Source of the DNA: Mumia sp. Pv4-285
GTDB lineage: Bacteria > Actinomycetota > Actinomycetes > Propionibacteriales > Nocardioidaceae
Direction of reading: 5' to 3'
Assembly: GCF_041320275.1 (NCBI RefSeq)
Contig: NZ_CP162023.1
Coordinates: 3,658,001 to 3,722,000, forward strand
DNA: 64,000 bases
Under the pieces are notes generated by a model that did not search any database, was not told the DNA's origin, and worked only from the letters and a program-made list of their open reading frames with translations. Shown in pieces: positions 51,973-64,000 of the stretch. How positions within the stretch are numbered: position 1 is the first letter of the stretch; each line of letters begins with the position of its first letter. A program made the translations under genes and the position numbers.

Positions 51973-53183
51973 GCTGCCTCCCCTAGATCCACCTGGACCG
52001 CGTCGAACCCGCGCAGGACCCACGTCGGACGCCGCGGCGCGACTCCCGTGAGCTCGAGCCGCGGGAAGCGCTCGAGCAGCCGTGTGAGCGTGATGTCGAG
52101 CTCCATGCGTGCGAGGGGTGCGCCGAGGCAGAAGTGCAGACCCATCCCGAAACCGACGTGCGGGTTCGGGTCGCGGGAGACGTCGAATCGGTCGGCGTCG
52201 GCGAACACGGCGCCGTCGCGGTTGGCCGAGCCCATCAGGCACGCCACCTTCTGGCCGGCGCTCACGGTCGTCCCCGCGACCTCGACGTCGGCCGTCGCGG
52301 TGCGCTCGAACAGCTGCAGCGGCGCGTCGTAACGGATCAGCTCCTCGAGCGCTGTGGGCACCGAGACCTCCCCCGCGAGCACCCGGTCACGCTGGTCGGG
52401 ATGGGACAGGAGCGCGTGCAGGCCGTTGCCGAACACGTTGACCGACGCCTCGTGGCCCGCGTTGAGGAGCAGCACCACGGTGGCGACGAGCTCGTCCTCG
52501 CTCAGGCGTCCGGCACCGCCGGACCCGGTGTCGCGCTCGGCGATCAGGTCGGACAGCAGGTCCTCGCCACGGATGCCCCGCGCCATCTCCGCCTTCCGCT
52601 CGTTCACCAGCTCGGCGACGTACGCGCTGAACTCGACGCTGCCGGCGATCGCATCGTGCTTGGTCGCGTCGTCGACGCCCTCCTCGTACATGTGCACGAT
52701 CGACTGCGACCACGCGCGCAGCTGCGCGTGGTCGTCACCGGGGACGCCCAGCAGGTCGCAGATCACGTACACCGGCAGCGGCTCGGCGTACTCGCCGAGG
52801 ATGTCCGTCGTGCCTCTGAGCCCGTCGAGCAGCCGCGCGGTCAGAGCCTCCACGCGCGGGCGCATCCGCTCGACGTGGCCGCGACCGAACGCGCCGGCCA
52901 CCAGCCGACGCAGCCGCGTGTGCGCGGGCGGCTCGTTCTCCATCATCTGGTTGCGGTGCAGCGCGTTGAACGGCTCCATCTCCGCGGTCGGCTCCCAGTC
53001 CTCCCAGATGCGCCCCAGACGCCGGTTGCGCAGCGTCTGGCTGACAGCGTCGTGGGTCGTGGCGAGCCACCGTCGGCTCGGCTCGTGCCACAGCACGGGG
53101 CCGGCCGCACGGAGCTCGGCGAGGACGGGGTAGGGATCGGAGACGAACCCGGGATCACTCAGGTCGACGTGGGTGGTGTTCAC
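51969..53183 (-). CDS. Cytochrome P450
   Basis: A 404-residue soluble bacterial P450. The heme-binding loop is FGMGLHFCLGAPLAR with the cysteine ligand, ExxR is in ALEELIRYD, and the oxygen-binding I helix reads LLLNAGHEASVN, with Glu at the acid position where Asp is more usual. It sits inside the nucleoside operon, 22 nt after cdd and overlapping deoA by ATGA, an unexpected place for a P450. It may oxidise a modified base or nucleoside, but nothing in the sequence shows the substrate. The GTG at 53183 starts the conserved part. Redox partner genes are not adjacent. Confidence 0.92.
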   Translation of the reverse strand: MNTTHVDLSDPGFVSDPYPVLAELRAAGPVLWHEPSRRWLATTHDAVSQTLRNRRLGRIWEDWEPTAEMEPFNALHRNQMMENEPPAHTRLRRLVAGAFGRGHVERMRPRVEALTARLLDGLRGTTDILGEYAEPLPVYVICDLLGVPGDDHAQLRAWSQSIVHMYEEGVDDATKHDAIAGSVEFSAYVAELVNERKAEMARGIRGEDLLSDLIAERDTGSGGAGRLSEDELVATVVLLLNAGHEASVNVFGNGLHALLSHPDQRDRVLAGEVSVPTALEELIRYDAPLQLFERTATADVEVAGTTVSAGQKVACLMGSANRDGAVFADADRFDVSRDPNPHVGFGMGLHFCLGAPLARMELDITLTRLLERFPRLELTGVAPRRPTWVLRGFDAVQVDLGEAA

Positions 53184-53205
53184 GTCCCCATCATCGCCCG
53201 TGGCC

Positions 53206-53604
53206 TCAGGCCTGCGTCGCGAGGTCGCCGTCGTCGAAGGCGTACGGGAGCACCTCGGACATCGTGAGGACGCCGCGGGGCCCCTTGAGGCGCATCGCCG
53301 CACCGCCGTTCTCCCACAGGACCTGACGGCACCGGCCGCACGGCATCACCGGGCTGCCGTCGCCGTCGACGCACACGACCGCGACGAGACGGCCACCGCC
53401 GGTCGCGTGCAGTGCGGAGACCATGCCGCACTCCGCGCACAGACCCACGCCGTACGCGGCGTTCTCGACGTTGCACCCCACCACGACGCGACCGTCGTCC
53501 ACCAGCCCGGCCGCACCGACGCGGTAGCGCGAGTACGGGGCGTAGGCGCGCCGCATCACGGCGACCGCCTCGGCCTGGAGCGCGTCCCAGTCGACCTCGC
53601 TCAT
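53206..53604 (-). CDS. cdd: Cytidine deaminase
   Basis: Converts (deoxy)cytidine to (deoxy)uridine. The 132-residue protein is the short tetrameric type with substrate loop YAPYSRYRVGAAG, the zinc and catalytic motif CAECGMV and PCGRCRQVL. It overlaps the permease gene upstream by ATGA, so uptake and deamination are expressed together. Confidence 0.95.
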   Translation of the reverse strand: MSEVDWDALQAEAVAVMRRAYAPYSRYRVGAAGLVDDGRVVVGCNVENAAYGVGLCAECGMVSALHATGGGRLVAVVCVDGDGSPVMPCGRCRQVLWENGGAAMRLKGPRGVLTMSEVLPYAFDDGDLATQA

Positions 53605-54863
53605 CCGGCCTCGCCCTTGCGGTACGGCTTGCCGTCCGCGGCAGGCATCCGGAGGCGTTGCGTCCCCAGCGCCAGGACCAGCAGCGTGGCGACGTACGGC
53701 GTCATGCCGGCGAACTCGCGCGGCACCTCGTCACTCAGCAGGTACCAGGCGAGGAACGCCACACCGACCACCGCGAAGAGGATGGCGTTCTTGCGGTCAC
53801 CCTGCCGCAGCCGCAGCACCGTGAAGATGATCAGCAGCGCAGCGACGAGCAGCAGCAGTGCATGGACGGCGGCGGCGTTGCGCAGCTGCATCGCGTCGGT
53901 GTAGCCGAACATCGTGGCGGCACCTGCTGCGCCGAACGGACGCCAGTTGCCGAAGATCATCGCGGCAAGGCCGATGTAGCCGCGGCCACCGGTCTGTCCG
54001 GTCACGAACCCGCTCGAGGACACCAGCACGAGCATGTAGCCGCCGAGGCCCGCGAACACGCCGGAGACGATGACGGCGACGTACTTGAAGAAGTAGACGT
54101 TGACGCCGAGCGTCTCCGCCGCCTGCGGGTTCTCGCCGCACGAGCGCAGGCGCAGACCGAAGGTCGTCCGCCACAGCACCCACGCGGTGAAGACCACGAG
54201 GGCGGCGACGAAGTAGACCATGATCGAGATGTTGTTGGTGAGCGCCGCGATCAGGGCCGCGAAGTCGGAGATCATGAACCAGTGCTTGTCGGCCAGGTCC
54301 GAGGCGGCCTCTCCCAGCCACGGGATGTCGACCCGCGGTGGCGTCTCCAACCCCGTGAGCTGCTTGATGCCGCCGCCGTCGAGGTCACGGAAGTATGCCT
54401 CGGCGAGGAACGCGACCGCGCCGGCGCCGATGATGTTGAGCGCGACACCGGACACGATGTGGTCGACACCGAAGGTGACGGTGGCGATCGCGTGGAGGAT
54501 GCCGCCGACCGCGCCGAGCAGGGCGGCGCCCATGAGCCCGACCCACGGACCGTAGTAGTACGTGAAGTAGGCCGCGCCCCACGTGCCGAGGATCATCTGG
54601 CCCTCGAGCCCGATGTTGACGATGCCCGCACGCTCGGCCCAGACGCCGCCGAGCGCGGCGAGCAGGATCGGACAGGTCGCGATGAGGGCGGCCTGGATCG
54701 TGCCGACCGAGTCGATCTCGTTGGCGCCGCTGATCACACGGACCGACGAGACGAGCGCGAGGAAGCCGAGCGTGACGAGCAGCCAGCGGTACGACCGGCC
54801 GGCCGCCGCGGTCGGTGCCGACGGGGGCGGAGGCATGGTGGCTTCGGGGACCACGGTGCTCAT
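53601..54863 (-). CDS. Nucleoside ABC transporter permease 2 (BMP-type)
   Basis: A 420-residue membrane protein with about ten helices, of the branched-chain/ribose-type permease family. The marks ERAGIVNIGLEGQMILG and GENPQAAETLGVNVYFFK (ATPase contact) and RGYIGLAAMIFGNWRP are present. With its partner permease, the ATPase and the BMP lipoprotein, it forms a NupABC/RnsABCD-type importer. The ATG at 54863 begins the family sequence. The gene is followed by cdd. Confidence 0.92.
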   Translation of the reverse strand: MSTVVPEATMPPPPSAPTAAAGRSYRWLLVTLGFLALVSSVRVISGANEIDSVGTIQAALIATCPILLAALGGVWAERAGIVNIGLEGQMILGTWGAAYFTYYYGPWVGLMGAALLGAVGGILHAIATVTFGVDHIVSGVALNIIGAGAVAFLAEAYFRDLDGGGIKQLTGLETPPRVDIPWLGEAASDLADKHWFMISDFAALIAALTNNISIMVYFVAALVVFTAWVLWRTTFGLRLRSCGENPQAAETLGVNVYFFKYVAVIVSGVFAGLGGYMLVLVSSSGFVTGQTGGRGYIGLAAMIFGNWRPFGAAGAATMFGYTDAMQLRNAAAVHALLLLVAALLIIFTVLRLRQGDRKNAILFAVVGVAFLAWYLLSDEVPREFAGMTPYVATLLVLALGTQRLRMPAADGKPYRKGEAG

Positions 54864-54909
54864 GCGATCTCCTCCTTGCCTGAGCACTGCGGTGCCTCGC
54901 TCCTCGTGC

Positions 54910-56000
54910 TCATGCCGAGACCTCCTCGGACGTGGCGCCCGGTCTGGGCGCTTGTGCCACCTCGCGCTCCTCGGCACGGAGACGGTAGCGACGGACGAGC
55001 TCGTACGCGATGACGACGGCCAGCACGATGATGCCCTGCGTGATCTGGATGACCTCGACCGAGATGCCCGCCTCGATGGTGAGGCGGTTCGACTGCTCGT
55101 TGAGGTAGGCGAACAGCAGCGCGGCGAAGGCGATCGGGAGCGCGCGGTTGCGGCCGAGCAGTGCCACCGCGATGCCGGTGAACCCGAGGCCTGCCTGGAA
55201 GGTCGTGCCGTAGTAGTGGGCGCTGCCGAACAGCGACGGCATCCAGATGAGCCCGGCGATGCCTCCCGAGATCAGCAGGGTGACCATCGTCATCTTCTTG
55301 CTGTTGACGCCGCTCGCGATCGCTGCGGACTCGGACTGGCCGGTCGCTCGCAGGTCGAACCCGAACCGGGTCTTGTTGAGCACCAGCCAGAACGACAGCC
55401 CGGCGACGACCGCGAGGATCCCGAGCGTCCAGACCTCTCCCGCAGCCTTGTCGAACGGCTGCCACCCCGGCACCTGGCTCGACTCGGGGATCCCCTCCGT
55501 ACGGCGGGAGTCGCCGGCCTTGATGCCGTAGGTGTTGATCATGTAGCCGGTGATCGTGATCGCGATCGCGTTCAGCATGATCGTGGAGATCACCTCGCTG
55601 ACGCCTCGCGTGACCCGGAGCAGACCGGCGATGCCGGCCCAGGCGGCGCCGACGGCGACGGCGACCAGGAGGGCACCGATCACGTTGAGCGCACCGGGCA
55701 GGAACGCCGCGCCGGCGAACAGCGCACCCGCGTACGCCGCCATCCGGTACTGGCCCTCGACGCCGATGTTGAAGAGGTTCATCCGGAAGCCCACGGCGGC
55801 AGCCAGCGCTGACAGGTAGATCAGCGACGTCTGGTTGACGATGTTGACCAGCAGGCGGTCGGCCGGCCAGGAGAACAGGATGCTGATGAAGTCGCCCGCT
55901 GAGCCGCCCGAGATCTGGATGACCAGACTCGTGACCGCGAGCGAGAACACGATCGCGAGAAGGGGCGCTGCGAGGGCGATCGCGACGTTCCGCAGCCGGG

Positions 56001-56004
<4 letters not shown>
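54910..56004 (-). CDS. Nucleoside ABC transporter permease 1 (BMP-type)
   Basis: A 364-residue membrane protein with about nine helices: GFRMNLFNIGVEGQYRM, VSEVISTIMLNAIA, the cytoplasmic loop TGQSESAAIASGVNSKK and GFTGIAVALLGRN. It is paired with the other permease. The ATG overlaps the ATPase stop by four bases; 46 nt separate it from permease 2. Confidence 0.92.
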
Positions 56005-57506
<1,502 letters not shown>

Positions 57507-57540
57507 CGTGCTCCTTCGAACGACGGGGAGAGACAAGACA

Positions 57541-57574
57541 CGGGCCCGGGGGGCGTTGACGCCCCCCGGGCCCG
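57541..57574 (-). terminator. Perfect 16-bp hairpin between BMP lipoprotein and ABC ATPase genes
   Basis: CGGGCCCGGGGGGCGT (57541-57556) and its exact complement (57559-57574) around two bases. Placed directly after the binding-protein gene, it could work as a partial terminator or 3' stabiliser so that the binding protein is made in excess over the membrane parts, a common arrangement. Confidence 0.7.
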
Positions 57575-57615
57575 CCTTGATCGTCACGATAAGGCCCTTC
57601 GGCCCTATCCGGCGA

Positions 57616-58704
57616 TCACGGAGCCGTCGGAACCGTGATCTCGCCGCTCTTGATCTTGTCGGCGTAGCCGTCGATGTCACCGGTGATGTCGTCGACGAAG
57701 CCGCCCGACGTGGAGTAGCCCACGCCGTCGGACTTCAGGTCGTAGACCTGGTAGCTCACCAGCGGCGAACCGTCGTTGACGGCGCTGACGGCGTCGAACG
57801 CCGCGACGTCGACGCGCTTGAGCATCGAGGTCAGGATGTGCGGCTGCTCGGTCGACGACGCTGTGAGGTACTGGTCGGAGTCAACGCCGATCGCCCACTT
57901 GCCGTCACCGGCCTCGACCGCGGCCTCGAAGACGCCCGCACCCGAGCCACCGCTCGCGTGGTAGACGACGTCGGCACCCTGGTCGTACATGCCGGTGGCC
58001 GTGGCCTTGCCGGCTGCCGGGTCGTTGAAGCCCTTGGGGTCGGACTCCTGGAGGTACTTGACCTGAACCTCGATGTCGGGGTTCACGGCCTTCGCACCCG
58101 CGGTGAAGCCGGCCTCGAACTTCTTGATCAGGTCGGAGTTGACACCGCCGACGAAGCCGACGTTGTCGGCCTCGGACTTGGTGGCCGCGGCGACGCCGAC
58201 GAGGAAGGAGCCCTGCTCCTCGGCGAACCCGAGGTAGGCGACGTTGTCGTTCGGCTGGTCGTCGGGGTCGTAGCCGTCGACGACGTCGAAGCTGACGTCC
58301 GGGTAGTCCGGCGCGACCTTGTTGACGGCCTCGCTGTAGAGGAAGCCGACAGCCAGGATCGGGTTGTGACCGGCGTCGGCGAGCTGGCGGAGGCGATCCT
58401 CGCGCGCGGACTCGGCCTCACCGTCGGTGGCCTCGGCCTCGGTGCAGGTGGCGCCGAGGTCGTCGACAGCCTTCTTCACGCCGACCGCAGCCGCATCGTT
58501 GAAGGACTTGTCGCCCTGACCGCCCACGTCGTACGCGATGCCGACCTTGGGGCCGTCACCATCGGCAGCGTCACAGTCGAGGGCGTTGCCGCCCGAGCCT
58601 GCGTTGGTGTCGTCACCGCCGTCGCTGTCATCGTCGCTGCCGCACCCGGCCAGAGCCAGCACGGCCACCGCGGCCAGCGCGGTGATCTTGCCCATTCGAC
58701 GCAA
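57616..58704 (-). CDS. BMP-family nucleoside-binding lipoprotein
   Basis: A 362-residue lipoprotein with lipobox VLALAGC (Cys21), an Asp/Gly/Ser linker and a BMP (PnrA-like) domain: VGIAYDVGGQGDKSFNDAAA, GFAEEQGSFLVGVAAA, VGFVGGVNSDLIKKFEAGF, YHASGGSGAGVFEAA and GVDSDQY. PnrA-like proteins bind purine and pyrimidine nucleosides. A TTG at 58704 with GAGGAG five bases before it is the best start; the ATG three codons in is too far from that site. It heads the transporter-cdd-P450-deoA operon. Confidence 0.92.
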   Translation of the reverse strand: MRRMGKITALAAVAVLALAGCGSDDDSDGGDDTNAGSGGNALDCDAADGDGPKVGIAYDVGGQGDKSFNDAAAVGVKKAVDDLGATCTEAEATDGEAESAREDRLRQLADAGHNPILAVGFLYSEAVNKVAPDYPDVSFDVVDGYDPDDQPNDNVAYLGFAEEQGSFLVGVAAATKSEADNVGFVGGVNSDLIKKFEAGFTAGAKAVNPDIEVQVKYLQESDPKGFNDPAAGKATATGMYDQGADVVYHASGGSGAGVFEAAVEAGDGKWAIGVDSDQYLTASSTEQPHILTSMLKRVDVAAFDAVSAVNDGSPLVSYQVYDLKSDGVGYSTSGGFVDDITGDIDGYADKIKSGEITVPTAP

Positions 58705-58956
58705 GGGGACTCCTCAGTCATGATTTTTCGTCCGTCACGGGCCAGCCCCGGCGGATTTTTGAACCATAACCCTGCGAACGCGCAAAGGAGGTACGGATCC
58801 GGTGTGATGTGGGGAGCCGATACTCACTTGTTACCCCGTTTCGTCGCACCCCTCGCACCGGACGGCTCGCACGGAAGATGCCGCCAATACGGACACCGTG
58901 ACACCGTCGAACATTGATGTTGCCGTCCGCGGAGCCCGGTGCTGGACCAGGCAGGG

Positions 58957-60135
58957 TCAGCCTGGTGCGCTCGCCAGCGCCGCCATCGCCAGCACCTTCG
59001 CGCCGATCGCGATGGCGCGCTCGTCGACGCGGAGATTGCCCTGGTGCAGGTCGTACGTCGGTCCTCCCGGTGTGCGCGTGCCCAGCCGCCCCATCGACCC
59101 CGGCACCGACTCCACGAACCATGCGAAGTCCTCGCCGCCGAGGCTCTGGCTCGTGGTGGTGACCGCGCTCGGGCCGAGCGCCACGGCGACCGCGTCGCGC
59201 AGGATCTCGGTCGACTCGACGTCGTTGACGACCGGCGGCACGCCCTGGGTGTAGGTGACCTCGGCGTCGACGCCGTACGGGGCGACGATCTCGCGGACCA
59301 GCGCGCGTACGAGGTGCTCGGCGTCGTGCCACGCCGTCGCGTCGAGCATCCGCAGGGTGCCGGTCGCCTCACCGCTCGCGGGGATGACGTTGGGGGCGCT
59401 GCCGGCGTTGATGCTCCCCCAGACCAGGCTGGCGCCGGCCCGCGGGTCGAGGCGCCGCGAGAGTGCCGCCGGGAGCTGGGTGCACAACGTGGCGAGCGCA
59501 AACGTCAGGTCCTGCGTGAGATGCGGTCGCGACGTGTGCCCGCCGCGCCCGGACAGCTGCACGCGGACCCGGTCCGCGGCGCCAGTGATGGAGCCTTCCC
59601 GGAGCCCGACCAGGCCGACGTCGAGGGAGGGGTCGCAGTGCAGCGCGAAGGCCCGAGAGACGCCCGCGAGGGAGCCCGCGGCCAGCACGGCCAGCGCTCC
59701 GCCGGGCATCACCTCCTCGGCAGGCTGGAAGACCAGACGCACGCGGACCGGGAGGTTGCCGGTGCGAGCGCAGCGTGCGAGGGCGCCCGCCGCCCCGAGG
59801 AGAGCGGTCGTGTGGACGTCGTGCCCGCAGGCGTGCGCCACCCCGGGCACGGTCGAGCGCCACGGGTCGGAGGTGCGGTCGGTGATGGGGAGGGCGTCCA
59901 GGTCGGCCCGGAGCGCGACCACCGGCCCCTCCGCGTTGCCCACCTCCGCGACCAGACCCGTCGGGTCGATCCGGACCGCTTCGATGCCGAACTTGTCGAG
60001 CCAGCCCGCGACGACCTCGGTCGTCCGGTGCTCCTGCCACGACAGCTCCGGGTGCGCGTGCAGGTCGCGGCGTACCTCGAGCAGATCAGGCACCAGAGCG
60101 TCGACGGCGTCGACGAGGTCGGAGGGCGTGGACAT
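58957..60135 (-). CDS. M20-family amidohydrolase/aminoacylase
   Basis: A 392-residue metallohydrolase of the hippurate hydrolase/IAA-amino-acid hydrolase group. The metal sites are in HACGHDVHT, the catalytic Glu pair in PAEEVMPGG, and the late His region in SLGGEDFAWF; the dimer domain with GGHTSRPHLTQD lies between. It likely removes an acyl group from an N-acyl amino acid; the substrate is not shown. It stands alone between the sdh terminator and the BMP gene, with TAGCCT 6 nt before its ATG. Confidence 0.92.
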   Translation of the reverse strand: MSTPSDLVDAVDALVPDLLEVRRDLHAHPELSWQEHRTTEVVAGWLDKFGIEAVRIDPTGLVAEVGNAEGPVVALRADLDALPITDRTSDPWRSTVPGVAHACGHDVHTTALLGAAGALARCARTGNLPVRVRLVFQPAEEVMPGGALAVLAAGSLAGVSRAFALHCDPSLDVGLVGLREGSITGAADRVRVQLSGRGGHTSRPHLTQDLTFALATLCTQLPAALSRRLDPRAGASLVWGSINAGSAPNVIPASGEATGTLRMLDATAWHDAEHLVRALVREIVAPYGVDAEVTYTQGVPPVVNDVESTEILRDAVAVALGPSAVTTTSQSLGGEDFAWFVESVPGSMGRLGTRTPGGPTYDLHQGNLRVDERAIAIGAKVLAMAALASAPG

Positions 60136-60141
60136 GGTCCC

Positions 60142-60147
60142 AGGCTA
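60142..60147 (-). promoter_or_regulatory. -10 box for leaderless M20 gene mRNA
   Basis: TAGCCT on the minus strand, 6 nt before the ATG at 60135. Confidence 0.5.
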
Positions 60148-60231
60148 ACGCTCGTACGAGGCCGCGCCGTCCGGGCGGGAGGCCGTGAGACGCGCGCGCA
60201 GGGCGGCCGACCCCCCGTCCGAATCCCGTCG

Positions 60232-60281
60232 CGGTGAGCCTGGTCCCACCGAGGCCTACCCGTGTGGGACCACGCTCACCG
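60232..60281. terminator. Terminator hairpin of the sdh operon
   Basis: CGGTGAGCCTGGTCCCAC (60232-60249) pairs with GTGGGACCACGCTCACCG (60264-60281) over 18 bp with one mismatch, loop 14 nt, between sdhB and the M20 gene. Confidence 0.7.
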
Positions 60282-60307
60282 GCCGGTCGTGCGGACTCGG
60301 CGGTCGG

Positions 60308-61050
60308 TCAGACCTTGCCCTTGGCGAGCGCGCCGAGCAGGTCGCGGTTGAGCCGCGAGATCGTGTCGAGCGGGATCCCCTTCGGGCACGCGGCGGTGCA
60401 CTCACCGATGTTCGTGCAGTTGCCGAAGCCCTCGTGGTCGTGCTGCTCGACCATGTCGAGCACGCGCGACGCACGCTCGGGCTGGCCCTGAGGGAGCAGA
60501 CCGAGGTGGGTGATCTTGGCGGCGGTGAAGAGCATCGCCGACCCGTTCGGGCAGGCCGCGACGCAGGCGCCGCACCCGATGCAGGTCGCCGCCTCGAACG
60601 CGTGGTCGGCGTCCTGCTTCGGCACCGGGAGGTTGTTGGCCTCGGGGGCGGAGCCGGTCGGCGCGCTGATGTAGCCGCCCGCCTGGATGATGCGGTCGAG
60701 CGCGCCGCGGTCGACCACGAGGTCCTTCACGACCGGGAACGACGACGAGCGCCACGGCTCGATGTCGATGACGTCGCCGTCCTTGAACGTACGCATGTGC
60801 AGCTGGCACGTGGTCGTACGCTCCGGGCCGTGCGCGAGGCCGTTGATGACCAGGCCGCACATGCCGCAGATGCCCTCGCGACAGTCGCTGTCGAACGCGA
60901 TCGGCTCCTCGCCCTCGAGGGTGAGGCGCTCGTTGAGGACGTCGAGCATCTCGAGGAACGACATGTGCTCCGACACGTCGTCGAGGTCGTAGCCGACCAT
61001 CTTGCCCTCGGCGGACGGGTTGGCCTGGCGCCACACACGAACGGTGATCT

Positions 61051-61054
<4 letters not shown>
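60308..61054 (-). CDS. sdhB: Succinate dehydrogenase/fumarate reductase iron-sulfur subunit
   Basis: A 248-residue subunit carrying electrons from the flavoprotein to the membrane. The 2Fe-2S site is [18 protein letters not shown] with a further Cys in TTTCQLHM; the 4Fe-4S/3Fe-4S site is [17 protein letters not shown], with the remaining Cys in [13 protein letters not shown]. The GTG start overlaps the sdhA stop (GTGA). A long frame upstream lies inside sdhA. Confidence 0.95.
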
Positions 61055-63024
<1,970 letters not shown>

Positions 63025-63028
63025 GGGG

Positions 63029-63739
63029 TCAGCCCACCCATCCGAAGAGAATGGCGAACGGCGGGATCAGGAAGCCGATGGTGATGATTCCCGAGAGCGC
63101 GTACGCGAGGACGTTGAGGTTGCGGCGAGCCTTCTCGCTCGTGTTGGCGCCGAGGGTCATGCCCGCGGCCCAGACGCCGTGGCGGAGGTGGAAGCCCACC
63201 GCGAGCAGCGCGATCGTGTAGACGAGCACCATGTACCACTCGCCGAACGTGTTCATCACACGCTCGTACGGGCTCGCCGACGCACCGCCGGGGGCGATGT
63301 CGTTCGTCGTGAGGTTCAGCAGGTGGAAGATGACGAACAGGAAGATGATCACGCCGCCCCACCGCAGGGTGAACGACGCGTAGCTGCGCTGGAAGCCGCG
63401 CTTGTTCTGCTTCGTCTGGTAGCGCGAGCCGCGCCCGACGGCCTTGTGGTCGCGCATCGTCAGCACCACCGCGGCGTACACGTGGGCGATGATCGCCGCG
63501 AGCAGCACCACGCGGATGATCCACAGCAGGCCCTCCTCCGGGAGCAGCGGCTCGCCGATGGTCCGGAGGTGGTGCGAGTACTCGTCGAAGGCACGCTGGC
63601 CGCTGAAGACCTTGAGGTTGCCGTACATGTGAAGCAGGAGGTAGCCGACCATGATCAGGCCGCTGACCGCCATGAGCGCCTTGAGCGCAACGGTGGAACG
63701 ACGTGCGCCCACCCGCTTGGTCATCTGAGTTGTCGCCAC
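63029..63739 (-). CDS. sdhC: Succinate dehydrogenase cytochrome b subunit, single-chain B type
   Basis: A 236-residue membrane protein with five helices and several histidines in helices ([34 protein letters not shown]) suited to ligate two hemes. One chain replaces the SdhC/SdhD pair of other types. It anchors SdhAB and passes electrons to menaquinone. Only 4 nt separate it from sdhA. The start may be the GTG at 63739 or the ATG five codons later. Confidence 0.92.
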   Translation of the reverse strand: MATTQMTKRVGARRSTVALKALMAVSGLIMVGYLLLHMYGNLKVFSGQRAFDEYSHHLRTIGEPLLPEEGLLWIIRVVLLAAIIAHVYAAVVLTMRDHKAVGRGSRYQTKQNKRGFQRSYASFTLRWGGVIIFLFVIFHLLNLTTNDIAPGGASASPYERVMNTFGEWYMVLVYTIALLAVGFHLRHGVWAAGMTLGANTSEKARRNLNVLAYALSGIITIGFLIPPFAILFGWVG

Positions 63740-63776
63740 TCCGCCACGATAGGACGCGATGGCGGGACTGCGCTAA

Positions 63777-63805
63777 GTCATACTGAGGCTTACTTTCATA
63801 GCCAA
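63777..63805 (-). promoter_or_regulatory. Promoter of sdhCAB (TTGGCT-17-TATGAC)
   Basis: On the minus strand, -35 TTGGCT (63800-63805), a 17-bp spacer and -10 TATGAC (63777-63782), about 38 nt before the sdhC start. GTCAT ... ATGAC half-sites in the same gap could serve the divergent LysR regulator. Confidence 0.5.
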
Positions 63806-63827
63806 ATGGCATGACACACTGGAGAAC

Positions 63828-64000
63828 GTGCAGATCCAGCAGCTCACCTACTTCGTCGCCGTCGCCCGCACGCGGCACTTCACGCAGGCCGCCGAGGACT
63901 GCGGAGTCTCGCAGCCGAGCCTGTCCAAGCAGATCCGCGTCCTCGAGAACTCGCTCGGCACGGCGCTGTTCGAACGCGAGCGTGGAGACGTACGCCTGAC
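63828..64000 (+). CDS. LysR-family regulator, N-terminal part only
   Basis: Begins with the LysR helix-turn-helix: [20 protein letters not shown] and [19 protein letters not shown], then LFERERG. Only 57 codons are in the window; the rest lies beyond the right edge. The GTG at 63828 has GGAGA just before it. It diverges from sdhCAB with 88 bp between starts, so it may regulate the sdh operon, as divergent LysR genes often do. Confidence 0.9.
   Translation, partial: MQIQQLTYFVAVARTRHFTQAAEDCGVSQPSLSKQIRVLENSLGTALFERERGDVRL

Noticed and set aside
49546-52332. A 928-codon plus-strand frame across add, deoA and the P450 gene
   Set aside because: It crosses three well-supported genes on the other strand and has the low-complexity composition of a shadow frame.

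Overview
This window looks like chromosomal core sequence from a high-GC actinobacterium. Evidence for this includes the very high GC with strong third-position bias, many GTG starts, and ATGA/GTGA stop-start overlaps. There is also an AccA3/AccD5/AccE-type acyl-CoA carboxylase, a DUF222/13E12-type HNH protein, HtaA-domain heme proteins and DtxR/IdeR-like boxes. The gene order purK - PH protein - birA | accD5 - accE - maf ... accA3 ... lpdA ... punA - pmm ... add - deoA - cdd ... sdh follows the order I know from Mycobacterium tuberculosis (roughly Rv3274c to Rv3319), with large lineage-specific insertions. Accessory content suggests Propionibacteriales/Nocardioidaceae, but that is a guess. 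I saw no rRNA, tRNA, CRISPR array, insertion sequence or prophage.

Layout. 1-3 kb (minus strand): birA, a PH-domain membrane protein, a class III adenylate cyclase and purK (cut by the window edge). 3-6.7 kb (plus): accD5, accE, a decayed copy of an unknown gene, its intact paralogue, and maf. 6.7-10.5 kb: HNH/DUF222 protein, GNAT acetyltransferase, a yeast-type cytosine deaminase and an acyl-CoA dehydrogenase under a palindromic operator. 10.5-14 kb: a membrane-anchored VWA protein behind a promoter with twin operators, then a tail-anchored Ser/Thr kinase overlapping an XRE regulator gene. 14-23 kb: accA3, a three-gene cassette of related membrane proteins of unknown function, a universal stress protein and pyruvate carboxylase. 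23-34 kb: lpdA, then a heme-acquisition locus (heme oxygenase diverging from hmuTUV and three surface proteins, two with HtaA domains) behind two DtxR-like boxes. 34-46 kb: tetR diverging from punA - uronate-dehydrogenase-like - phosphohexomutase - holin-like/phosphatase fusion; a GH25 lysozyme; a stress protein; then deoC - aldehyde dehydrogenase - inactive aldehyde dehydrogenase - uridine-kinase-like. 46-49.5 kb: two paralogous VWA/binding-protein fusions. 49.5-58.7 kb (minus): add; then an operon reading BMP lipoprotein - ABC ATPase - two permeases - cdd - P450 - deoA. 59-64 kb: an M20 amidohydrolase, sdhCAB of the single-cytochrome-b type, and the start of a divergent LysR gene.

How the genes work together. 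The 34-58 kb part reads as one nucleoside uptake and catabolism network. The BMP-type ABC transporter imports nucleosides, Cdd and Add deaminate them, and DeoA and PunA release (deoxy)ribose-1-phosphate. A phosphohexomutase-family enzyme probably acts as the missing phosphopentomutase, DeoC splits deoxyribose-5-phosphate, and the aldehyde dehydrogenase removes acetaldehyde. The accA3/accD5/accE genes with birA form the acyl-CoA carboxylase and its biotinylation, and pyc is a further BirA client. Many genes start exactly 6 nt (sometimes 7) after a TANNNT box, which points to widespread leaderless transcription and helps fix starts. Three copies of a roughly 72-bp palindromic element lie at gene ends. 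The only gap above 300 bp is the leader region 40975-41288; the 252-bp gap 58705-58956 upstream of the BMP gene shows nothing I can name.
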